DNA of 24,506 nt from an uncultured Veillonella sp. (lineage in GTDB: Bacteria > Bacillota > Negativicutes > Veillonellales > Veillonellaceae): assembly GCA_902477915.1 (NCBI GenBank), contig CABSJA010000025.1, positions 1 through 24,506 of the forward strand. The letters are read 5' to 3'. The position numbers were made by a program, and so were the translations under genes. Positions 14,190 to 21,333 of this stretch are shown one piece after another. Below the pieces are notes generated by a model, which had not been told where the DNA came from, searched no databases, and saw only the letters and a program-made list of their open reading frames with translations. Position 1 is the first letter of the stretch. The number at the start of each line of letters is the position of its first letter.

Positions 14190-14373
14190 CATATAGTTTG
14201 AGAGTGTAAGGACTGTTGAGAGAGAGTATATGTGATCTAGATAAGTTGAGAGAGAACTTATTAAGAGAGAGAAGTTTAGTTGTTTCTTATCTAGAATCAA
14301 ACGTCAGCCTTACCTAAATAAGTATACATGGAATATCTAAACTATCAAAGGAAGTATATAAACTATTTTTAAA
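14146..14373 (-). ncRNA. Candidate structured small RNA, possibly pseudoknotted
   Basis: About 228 nt between a promoter-like sequence and a terminator, with no reading frame. A 10-bp perfect helix pairs 14236-14245 with 14286-14295 (CTTATCTAGA on the RNA). A 9-bp helix with one bulge pairs 14305-14313 with 14206-14215, and a 6-bp helix pairs 14297-14302 with 14196-14201; these two cross, as in a pseudoknot. The loops carry three CUCUCUC stretches. No known RNA family is recognised. It could instead be a long 3' UTR of the two-component operon, since no strong terminator follows the response regulator. Confidence 0.5.
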
Positions 14374-14379
14374 TCTTTG

Positions 14380-14408
14380 ATTATATCTATATAATAACTC
14401 TCTATAAA
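14380..14408 (-). promoter_or_regulatory. Candidate promoter of the structured RNA
   Basis: On the minus strand TTTATA (14408-14403), 17-bp spacer, TATAAT (14385-14380), placing the start near 14373. The -10 is perfect and the -35 matches four of six; in AT-rich DNA chance occurrence is possible. Confidence 0.45.
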
Positions 14409-14468
14409 CTCATATTTTATCAACAGCCAACAAAAACGTGAGCGCAAAGTGAAAACGCATTTCAGTTA

Positions 14469-15158
14469 TCAAACAAATTTATAACCTACGCCCCACACTG
14501 TAATGATATGTTTACTATCGGATGGGTTATCTTCAATTTCTTCACGCAATCGGTTGATATGAACCGCTACAGTTGCATAATCACCGTAAGAGTCAAGACC
14601 CCATACGCGAGAGTATAATTCTTCTTTACTAAATACGATATCACGGTTACGCATTAAAAATTCTAATAATTGGAACTCTTTCTTTTTAAGGTGAACTTCT
14701 TTTTCGTTTACCCAAACTTTCATCATCTTAGGATCAAGACGAATTTCACCGGATTGAATAGCATTAGTTTCCATAGCATCACGCTCTGTTAAGCGTTTAT
14801 ATTGCGCCAACATAGCTTTGATTTTTGCAATCAATACAGATGGAGAGAATGGTTTTTCAATGTAGTCATCAGCGCCTACACCTAGACCACGGATTTTATC
14901 GATATCATCAAGACGAGCCGTTACCATAACAATTGGTACGCGAACCTTGTCACGAATTTGGCGACAAACTTCAAAACCGTCCATTTCTGGCAACATAACA
15001 TCAAGGATGATAAGGTCTACAGGAGTATTTAAAGCAGCCTCAATACCCTCGGTACCATTAGTCATAATCGTAACATCATAACCTGCCACCATTAAATAAT
15101 CACGCTCAATATTGGCGATATCCAAATCGTCTTCAATAATTAAGATATGTTCACTCAT
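14469..15158 (-). CDS. OmpR/PhoB-family response regulator
   Basis: 229 aa. The receiver domain (1-120) has the acidic pair Asp10/Asp11, phospho-acceptor Asp53 (LIILDVMLPEMDGFEV) and the conserved Lys of IEKPFSP. The C-terminal winged helix (about 133-229) has EFQLLEFLMRN, SKEELYSRVWG and the recognition segment VAVHINRLREEIE, ending GVGYKFV. It overlaps the kinase stop by 4 bases (ATGA), so both are one transcription unit. Target genes are not known; htrA and the candidate RNA downstream are possible but unproven. Confidence 0.95.
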   Translation of the reverse strand: MSEHILIIEDDLDIANIERDYLMVAGYDVTIMTNGTEGIEAALNTPVDLIILDVMLPEMDGFEVCRQIRDKVRVPIVMVTARLDDIDKIRGLGVGADDYIEKPFSPSVLIAKIKAMLAQYKRLTERDAMETNAIQSGEIRLDPKMMKVWVNEKEVHLKKKEFQLLEFLMRNRDIVFSKEELYSRVWGLDSYGDYATVAVHINRLREEIEDNPSDSKHIITVWGVGYKFV

Positions 15159-16495
15159 GATTCTTCTCCTTGTTTAGGAAATTCTAATATAACACGTAGA
15201 CCATGTGGTCTTACATTTTCAATCACAACTCGGCCTTCAAAGATTTCCATAATTCGACGAATAATCGACAATCCAAGACCACTACCTTCCTGCGGGTTCG
15301 TACGAGACGAATCTACGCGGTAGAACGGGCGCATTAGACGCTCTAGAGATTCTGGTGGTACCCCTGGGCCATCATCACTGATAACACAGTATACATAATC
15401 ATCATCACTAGTTACATCAATCACACAATGACCAATATCGGCCATTTTATACTTAGCACTGTTGTTCAACACATTTTGTAAAACACGTTGTAACAATTGT
15501 GGGTTTGCATTAATAAAAGCACTTTCAGCTGCTATACGGAATTTGATTTCAAGTCCTCTTGTTTGATAAGGAGCCAAATGATCTTCAACAAAATCACGTA
15601 CATATTGACCGAGTTCAATTCGTTCAGATGGACGTGACTCTTTCTTATAATTCAATGTTGTAATAAGGAACAATTCCTCTAACATAGAATCTAAATCATT
15701 AGCCCGTTTCAAAATGATTCCCATGTAGCGTTTTTGTTGCTCTTCTGTTGGTGCAATACCATCGCGAACACCTTCTGCATAGGCTTTAATAGCTGTTAAC
15801 GGTGTTCGGATATCATGGGATATCCCTGCTAACAACTCTTTTTGTTGTTCCTGTTCCATTTCAATCTGACGATTGGCCATTTCTAACGATTTTGTCATAT
15901 TCTTAACATGAATCATGATGAAGCGTGTAACAAATCGGTTAATAGCAAAGAAGGTAACAATAAAGAGTAATATAGCCACTACAATAATATAGAAGGAAAC
16001 TGATTCCATCAAGCTGTCACTACCATGAGTAGCTCGCTTTATAGCAATATGATATACGTAAGCATGACGCCCATCGTATTTCCTCATTTCATATACGAAA
16101 GTATTATTGGACTGATATACGATACCTTGTAATTCAGGGTTTACATCAATAAGACCAACAATAGCAGAGGCACTATAGATTTGAGGATTACCATAGCTGT
16201 ACACCATATTACCTTGATCTAATACTTCTACATATACTTCCTTCGGATCGAGTAAGCTATAGCTAGGCTTTACTAAGCTATCTATTAAGTTGTTTTCTAA
16301 ACCATAAAAGGTAATTGTTTCAGTGATTCGACTGACACTTTTAAACTGTTGTTCCTGCTCAATACGCAAATAGTAACCGGCATTAGCCAATATGCGCAGA
16401 CCTGTAAAGTATAGCAAAAATAAGATAATTGCTATCAAAATAGGCACTACAAAGAGCACAACATTGGATATCCAAATCCGTATTTGTAAATTCAC
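15155..16495 (-). CDS. Sensor histidine kinase
   Basis: 446 aa. It starts at GTG 16495, with GAGGT six bases upstream. Two transmembrane helices (about 9-31 and 167-186) enclose a sensor domain of about 135 residues. A short linker leads to the DHp domain with phospho-acceptor His227 (LLAGISHDIRTPLTAIKAY) and a HATPase domain with N-box NVLNNSAKY (341-349), G1 DDGPG (374-378) and G2 GSGLGLS (404-410). It phosphorylates the response regulator encoded just downstream. The sensed signal cannot be read from the sequence; the sensor resembles no ligand-binding family that I recognise. Confidence 0.95.
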   Translation of the reverse strand: MNLQIRIWISNVVLFVVPILIAIILFLLYFTGLRILANAGYYLRIEQEQQFKSVSRITETITFYGLENNLIDSLVKPSYSLLDPKEVYVEVLDQGNMVYSYGNPQIYSASAIVGLIDVNPELQGIVYQSNNTFVYEMRKYDGRHAYVYHIAIKRATHGSDSLMESVSFYIIVVAILLFIVTFFAINRFVTRFIMIHVKNMTKSLEMANRQIEMEQEQQKELLAGISHDIRTPLTAIKAYAEGVRDGIAPTEEQQKRYMGIILKRANDLDSMLEELFLITTLNYKKESRPSERIELGQYVRDFVEDHLAPYQTRGLEIKFRIAAESAFINANPQLLQRVLQNVLNNSAKYKMADIGHCVIDVTSDDDYVYCVISDDGPGVPPESLERLMRPFYRVDSSRTNPQEGSGLGLSIIRRIMEIFEGRVVIENVRPHGLRVILEFPKQGEES

Positions 16496-16906
16496 AGGGT
16501 TACCTCAATATCATAAATATTAGATACTTCTTATAGTTTACGCTATTTTTAATACTTAAAGCAAGTGAAAAGCTCAAAAAAGTGATTTAACTTTCATATT
16601 TTCTTCATTGTTAGTTTATAATTGTCAGTTATTACATATAGTCAGTATGCCTTTTATTATCTACTATTCTTAAGTTTTTAATATAATTTACACGCATCCG
16701 GGTAACTTATATCAACATACTATAAGTAATTTTTAGTACATTAAACATAAAGTTTTATAAAGCCCTATTCAATAGCCTCTATATTTTTTATAAAATCTCT
16801 AAATATAAAAATGCTATATCTGTAAAAAATAAATTCTTATACCTTATATTATTAACATCAAAACAGTTCCCCTACTCATATATATTTCAATTGCCTTATT
16901 ATACAT
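16496..16906. other. 411-bp intergenic region upstream of the histidine kinase
   Basis: Very AT-rich with no convincing gene on either strand. It must hold the promoter of the two-component operon, but I find no good -35/-10 pair. At 16558-16582 there are three phased AAAG blocks (ending at 16561, 16572 and 16582, periods 11 and 10 bp), the spacing expected for OmpR-type tandem sites; autoregulation is possible. The rest (16590-16900) shows nothing I can name. Confidence 0.4.
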
Positions 16907-16938
16907 AAAAAAAGAGGATTCCATAGGAATCCTCTTTT
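16907..16938 (-). terminator. Terminator of the carboxyltransferase gene
   Basis: A 13-bp perfect stem (16910-16922 with 16926-16938, core AGAGGATTCC, loop ATA) is followed on the minus strand by seven T counting the stem end. It begins just past the stop codon. Confidence 0.92.
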
Positions 16939-16948
16939 AATATTTGGA

Positions 16949-18301
16949 TTAACGACGATTTGCATCGAAGAAGTTAATAGCAACTTCTGGGAACATAGCG
17001 TAAGTCAATACGTCTTCGTCAGTGATACCATTGTAGCCTTTGGAAGCTAAATCTTGACGGTAACCTTCCAATTCAGGTTCGATAAGATCTGCTGGACGGC
17101 AAGTGATAGGTTCTTCATCACCGATGATAGTGTGACGGATTTCGTCAGAAATTTTACCAGGCAATGCACCGTATTTACCACGTACAAGGTCTTTAACTTC
17201 GTTAGGAACCATTTTATAACGGTCACCCATCATAACGTTCATCATAGCCATTGTACCAACAATTTGGGATGTTGGAGTTACCAATGGAGGGTAACCCAAG
17301 TCTTCACGTACGCGTGGCATTTCATCCATAACGTCGAAGAAGCGATCGCCCATACCCATTTCGTTCAATTGGTTTTGAGTATTGGACAACATACCGCCAG
17401 GAATTTGGTAACGACGAACAGCTGGGATTACATCACTAGCTGGTTTCAAGTTGAATTCTTCAGCGATTTGTTGTTTTACTTTACGGAAGTGGTCAACTAA
17501 TGGAATGTATTTATCAAGGTCAAGACCAAGATCCCATTCAGTGCCTTTGAACATTTCGATCATAGTTTCAGTAGCTGGTTGGCTAGTTGCATGAGCGAAT
17601 GGAGAGATAGCAGTATCGATGATATCTACGCCAGCTTTAGCAGCTTCCCAGTATGTAGTGCTTGCAAGACCGCAAGTGAAATGGCTGTGCAAGTCGATTG
17701 GCAATTCGCCAAAACGTTTTTTGAATGTGGAAACCAAATCATATGCATCAGCAGGTCCTAACAAACCGGACATATCTTTGATACAAAGGGAATCAGTACC
17801 CATTTCTACCAATGTTTCAGCTACTTTCAAGAAGCTTTCAGTTGTATGAACTGGGGAGATTGTGTATACCATAGCGGATTGAACGTGTGCGCCTGCTTTT
17901 TTGGAGTACTTAATAGCAGCTTCCATGTTACGAGGGTCATTCAATGCGTCGAAGATACGGATACGATCAATACCATTTTTTACAGCTGCATTACAGAATG
18001 CTTCTACTACATCATCAGAGTAGTGTTTGTAGCCCAACAAGTTTTGGCCACGAAGTAACATTTGTAGTGGAGTGTTTTTCAAATTGGATTTCAATTTACG
18101 AAGGCGTTCCCATGGATCTTCATTCAAAAAACGAAGACAGCTGTCATAAGTAGCGCCGCCCCAACATTCAAGAGCTTCATAACCAATTTCATCTAAAAGG
18201 CCAAGCACTGGTTCCATTTGTTCGTAACGCATGCGTGTTGCCAAAATAGATTGATGACCGTCGCGAAGAACGGTTTCGCAGATTCTTAATTTTTTAGCCA
18301 T
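16949..18301 (-). CDS. Carboxyltransferase subunit (oxaloacetate decarboxylase alpha / pyruvate carboxylase B type) without biotin domain
   Basis: 450 aa. The TIM-barrel carboxyltransferase domain begins at once (RICETVLRDGHQS, metal-site Asp14) and has CIKDMSGLL with Lys175, the carbamylated metal ligand of this family, and DLHSHFTCG with His205 and His207. The conserved PASDVIPAVRRYQIPGGMLSN block of the C-terminal part follows. OadA and PycB proteins usually run to about 600 aa with a C-terminal biotinyl domain; this one ends before it, as in transcarboxylase 5S, so a separate biotin carrier must supply the biotin. Start ATG has GGAGG upstream. It is monocistronic, with its own terminator and a repressible-looking promoter. 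Exact reaction (oxaloacetate decarboxylation, pyruvate carboxylation or transcarboxylation) is not decided. Confidence 0.9.
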   Translation of the reverse strand: MAKKLRICETVLRDGHQSILATRMRYEQMEPVLGLLDEIGYEALECWGGATYDSCLRFLNEDPWERLRKLKSNLKNTPLQMLLRGQNLLGYKHYSDDVVEAFCNAAVKNGIDRIRIFDALNDPRNMEAAIKYSKKAGAHVQSAMVYTISPVHTTESFLKVAETLVEMGTDSLCIKDMSGLLGPADAYDLVSTFKKRFGELPIDLHSHFTCGLASTTYWEAAKAGVDIIDTAISPFAHATSQPATETMIEMFKGTEWDLGLDLDKYIPLVDHFRKVKQQIAEEFNLKPASDVIPAVRRYQIPGGMLSNTQNQLNEMGMGDRFFDVMDEMPRVREDLGYPPLVTPTSQIVGTMAMMNVMMGDRYKMVPNEVKDLVRGKYGALPGKISDEIRHTIIGDEEPITCRPADLIEPELEGYRQDLASKGYNGITDEDVLTYAMFPEVAINFFDANRR

Positions 18302-18385
18302 GTTAATCCTCCAAATCGAAATAGTTTATGCATGTAATTTTATACATCCACTACATAACTATCTCATACCTATTTTTTTACGATT

Positions 18386-18411
18386 TTTATAGCACTTGCT
18401 CACACGAGCAA
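18386..18411 (-). promoter_or_regulatory. Extended -10 promoter overlapped by an inverted repeat, carboxyltransferase gene
   Basis: On the minus strand TGC-TATAAA (18394-18386) forms an extended -10. Directly upstream, TTGCTC-ACAC-GAGCAA (18396-18411) is a perfect 6-bp dyad in the -17 to -35 region, where a bound repressor would block polymerase. The predicted leader is about 78 nt. Confidence 0.45.
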
Positions 18412-18775
18412 ATACTCAAGCAATCGTTAAGACATACTTATATTAGACTACTTATAGAATTCTTTGTCAACAACCACATTATGCTATTTACTCATGATTT
18501 CATGTATTCAATTATGATTTTTTCGTGATAGAAATCACAATAAAGTGCTAAGAAGCTAGGATTTAACATGTATTTTTAATCAATTTAATTTCTTTGTAAT
18601 TTCTCTTTTTAATGAGAAACCAAAATTTATATCGCAATAATTTTTAGTTATTATTGGCCATCCGCCAAAGTATATCGGTATTTATAAATCTAGTACTTCG
18701 ATAATCATCGGTACGCTTATAAGCTCATCACTTTTATTGATAACGCACCTGTATTATTGTGATTTATAAATATAC
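18412..18775. other. Intergenic region with several small hairpins, no gene
   Basis: No supported reading frame. Small dyads occur in a row: GTGAT/ATCAC near 18525-18538, TTTCTC/GAGAAA near 18599-18618, TTGGC/GCCAA (18654-18668), GTAC-CGAT type (18693-18714, 8 paired bases with a 2-base bulge) and palindrome GCTTATAAGC (18715-18724). They might be part of an RNA or simply AT-rich noise; no matching terminator is placed to end an RNA here. Confidence 0.3.
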
Positions 18776-18806
18776 AAAAGAACCTACCTTTTATAGGTAG
18801 GTTCTT
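18776..18806 (-). terminator. Terminator after the small basic protein gene
   Basis: An 11-bp stem (18778-18788 with 18796-18806, AAGAACCTACC/GGTAGGTTCTT) continued by TTTTG on the minus strand, about 25 nt past the stop of the gene at 18829. It ends the envelope cluster. Confidence 0.88.
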
Positions 18807-18828
18807 ATAGTAAGCAATTATTATTATA

Positions 18829-19155
18829 TTATTTTTCAGGTTTTACCTTTTTTGGTGCCGTTTCAAGAACGATATTTTTACCATCTCGTTTAACTTGGAT
18901 AGAGAATGCACCCTCACCTTCTTTGAAGTATTCCATCTTAATATCGAGCAACATTTTACCAATTAAAGTTTCTACCTTCTCTGTAAGGAATTCACGATAG
19001 AATGCATCTTCCTTTTGTTTTGGACTTTGATGTACGACAGGTTTCTTAGCAGAACGCTCTCTATCAAGCATTGTTTCTTCAAAATTTTCAGTATCTTTAA
19101 AGTTTTTCATCATATCCGCATCGGATAAGCCTTTTTGAATTTTAAACTTTGCCAT
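18829..19155 (-). CDS. Small lysine-rich protein of unknown function
   Basis: 108 aa, cytoplasmic by appearance (no signal or membrane segment), rich in Lys and Glu. The N-terminal half (FKIQKGLSDADMMKNFKD) is polar and probably helical; a second block, AFYREFLTEKVETLIGKMLL, may form an amphipathic helix, and the tail ends in Lys/Pro-rich residues. The start ATG has AGGAG six bases upstream and overlaps the glycosyltransferase gene by 14 bases, so it is translationally coupled. Conserved overlap and normal codon use suggest a true gene. No family recognised. Confidence 0.75.
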   Translation of the reverse strand: MAKFKIQKGLSDADMMKNFKDTENFEETMLDRERSAKKPVVHQSPKQKEDAFYREFLTEKVETLIGKMLLDIKMEYFKEGEGAFSIQVKRDGKNIVLETAPKKVKPEK

Positions 19156-20314
19156 ATTTATCTCCTATTAATTCGAAAATTGCCTTTTTCACGCGTACCG
19201 ATTCAATACCAGACATACAATATTGATCAGGCTTAGGACAACGTCGTTTACGACATCCTAAGCAATCTAACTCATCATTAACAAGAACCTTAAAGTTCCC
19301 CGTCAACGGCCCCCACAGCTTAGGATCTGTAGGTCCAAAAAGCGCGACAACAGGTTTATTTAAAGCTAGTGCAATATGCAATGACCCCGTATCAGCAGTC
19401 ACTACTACATCGCAACTTTCAATTAAAGCACCTACCTCTTGAAGTGTGGTTTTCCCCAACATATTCAGCATAATTTTATCAAGGCCATCAGCCGTTATGG
19501 AGTCCATCAACGGTTTGTATTGAATTGCCTCTTTTGGACCGCCTAAGCACACAAAATTAGCTCTATACTGAAGGGATTTAATGAGAGAATACCATTTCTC
19601 TTGAGGCCACTCTTTCGTCGCCCAAGATGTACCTAGGACAAGACCTATGCGCAGTGGCTTATCTACCTCTCCGCGATTTAAGGATGTATCATAATTAATT
19701 GATTCCCACTGTTTTTCTGCCCAAGCACGCAAATTAGAGGGCACAAAAAAATCCATGTGGTATAGCCGTTTACCACTAGAACCGTTGACTATGCAAGGTT
19801 TTTCATCATCAGTGATAACAGCAGCAGATGTAGTTAATCCACTATGCTCTGCAACGGCTGTATTCAGTAATTTAGCAACCTCTATATAACGCTTAATGAC
19901 ATGATCTGTACTCGGCTTTGCCTTGTAGTTAGTAAACATCCAATTCAGCTCTTTTGTACCACCAAGTCCAAGGCGAATGGGTGCACCTGATGCCAATAAA
20001 ACGAGCCCTGTTATGAGTCGCCCTTGTACATCGACAGCCACATCAAATTTGTATGGTTTTAACTTATCTCTAAGTTCCCACCACATGCGCCACATCGTTG
20101 GAATATGTAGTTTTTTAGAATGTGCTTCATATTCATCCCGCTCCCAAGGAATGATTTCATCTACATAGGGATTTCCCTGTAAAAGTTCTACCATACTAGG
20201 TGTTACAATCCAATGTAGCTTTGCCTCTGGATAATGCTCTTTAATCCAGCGCGCAGCAGGTGTGGCATGTAGTATATCCCCTATATAGCTGAGTCGTACA
20301 AATAATATATTCAT
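19142..20314 (-). CDS. Glycosyltransferase family 9 (heptosyltransferase-like)
   Basis: 390 aa. GT9 enzymes (WaaC/WaaF/WaaQ) transfer heptose from ADP-heptose to the LPS core at the inner face of the inner membrane. The N-terminus NILFVRLSYIGDILHATPA is typical, as is VLGTSWATKEWP in the middle and the donor site TADTGSLHIALALNKPVVAL followed by FGPTDPKLWGP. The C-terminus has a Cys cluster (CLGCRKRRC, then C) seen in many GT9 proteins. I chose ATG 20314 with AAGGA five bases upstream; the longer frame adds 18 residues that homologues lack and runs into the terminator region. Which sugar and acceptor are used is not known. A hairpin stands 35 nt upstream. Confidence 0.88.
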   Translation of the reverse strand: MNILFVRLSYIGDILHATPAARWIKEHYPEAKLHWIVTPSMVELLQGNPYVDEIIPWERDEYEAHSKKLHIPTMWRMWWELRDKLKPYKFDVAVDVQGRLITGLVLLASGAPIRLGLGGTKELNWMFTNYKAKPSTDHVIKRYIEVAKLLNTAVAEHSGLTTSAAVITDDEKPCIVNGSSGKRLYHMDFFVPSNLRAWAEKQWESINYDTSLNRGEVDKPLRIGLVLGTSWATKEWPQEKWYSLIKSLQYRANFVCLGGPKEAIQYKPLMDSITADGLDKIMLNMLGKTTLQEVGALIESCDVVVTADTGSLHIALALNKPVVALFGPTDPKLWGPLTGNFKVLVNDELDCLGCRKRRCPKPDQYCMSGIESVRVKKAIFELIGDKYGKV

Positions 20315-20350
20315 ATATATCCTTATAGTACAAACGAGTATAGGAATAAA

Positions 20351-20380
20351 GCCTTTATAATGAATCATTATAAAGGCCTT
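20351..20380 (-). terminator. Hairpin between the beta-propeller-like gene and the GT9 gene
   Basis: A 10-bp stem (20351-20360 with 20368-20377, GCCTTTATAA/TTATAAAGGC) extendable to 13 bp, with a T-containing tail on both strands (GGCTTTATT on minus). It lies between the stop at 20384 and the GT9 start. There is little room downstream for a separate GT9 promoter, so it may act as a partial terminator. Confidence 0.6.
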
Positions 20381-20383
20381 TTC

Positions 20384-21325
20384 TTAAGATTTCTTTTTAC
20401 TATCACTAGATGATTTAGATGAAGTATCATCCTCTGTCACCTTTGTAGTTTCGTCGCTACCATTCTTGATAATGTCTTTTACATCGGACAATGTCAATTC
20501 ATTGAATGTAGTAGGATGATTATATTTATAAACTGGTTTGAAGCCTACACCCAATTTACCTGTATAAACAGTTAGGGCATTATTATCTTCATCCACGCGA
20601 GCAATATAGATAGTTTTATCCATATCAACGCCAATTAGACGGAAACGTCCTGGTGGATTAATTACACGCCAACCACCTTCAATGCCGTTAAACATGAAGA
20701 TATCACCAGTTTTAACGTTATCATAGAAGAATCTATCTTCATCATAGAATACGCCAATATGGCCAATATCCGTAGCCTGCATATAAACGCGACGCGTATC
20801 ATAGTTCGCATCAGTACGATAAATACGATATGCGTTTTCTTGAACTTTTACCTTCATGTACACAACATTCGTCGCTTCAGAATACGCAGCATCTACGATT
20901 TTACTATTACGAGGCAAGTCTTCAAGTTTTGTATCTACTTCATGTTCAGGATCATCCGCATTGAGACGAGCCATAACAACCTCTCTAGAGTCATATAGAC
21001 CCATGATGGCATAATTACGGTCAGGCATCCAACTAAAGTAACTAATAGAGCGACCCTTCAAATCAATCGTTGTAGGCTTGCTTTCATTAGCCTTATAAAT
21101 TTTCAAAGAGCTTTCAGTAACAACCGCCATGAACTGACGGTCATAAGATACATACTTAGTACCTTCCTTAATATCAGGGAAGTTTTTAGTATCATCCTTA
21201 GAAGCGCCGGCTACATTAAAATCTGTAGTCGGTGCAAACATATATTGATCAAGGTATAGGTATACCCCACCTTGCAGAAGAATACCTACCGCAAAGGCGC
21301 TCAGTACACGCGTAAAAGGTTTCAT
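20384..21325 (-). CDS. Membrane-anchored protein with beta-propeller-like repeats, unknown function
   Basis: 313 aa. One N-terminal transmembrane segment (about 7-25) anchors an extracytoplasmic domain. Residues ~55-275 contain repeated short beta-strand blocks of the kind MAVVTESSLKIYKAN, FSWMPDRNYAIMGLYD, NVVYMKVKVQENAYRIYR and TIYIARVDEDNNALTVYTG, which look like WD40/TolB-type propeller blades; this is a structural guess. The C-terminal tail is Ser/Lys/Asp-rich and probably disordered. The ATG has AGGAGG upstream and follows the glycosidase gene by 8 bases. It is probably a partner of the neighbouring glycan-modifying enzymes. No enzyme motif is seen. Confidence 0.72.
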   Translation of the reverse strand: MKPFTRVLSAFAVGILLQGGVYLYLDQYMFAPTTDFNVAGASKDDTKNFPDIKEGTKYVSYDRQFMAVVTESSLKIYKANESKPTTIDLKGRSISYFSWMPDRNYAIMGLYDSREVVMARLNADDPEHEVDTKLEDLPRNSKIVDAAYSEATNVVYMKVKVQENAYRIYRTDANYDTRRVYMQATDIGHIGVFYDEDRFFYDNVKTGDIFMFNGIEGGWRVINPPGRFRLIGVDMDKTIYIARVDEDNNALTVYTGKLGVGFKPVYKYNHPTTFNELTLSDVKDIIKNGSDETTKVTEDDTSSKSSSDSKKKS

Positions 21326-21333
21326 GTGTCCTC

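Noticed and set aside
16558..16582. A PhoB box upstream of the kinase
   Set aside because: Phased AAAG blocks do not match the CTGTCAT-type consensus; kept only as a possible OmpR-type site.
16496..16906. A small gene in the AT-rich gap before the histidine kinase
   Set aside because: No frame of meaningful length with a ribosome site on either strand.
17054..18153. Plus-strand open frames inside the carboxyltransferase gene
   Set aside because: Antisense shadows of a strongly conserved coding region; no ribosome sites and no recognisable protein.
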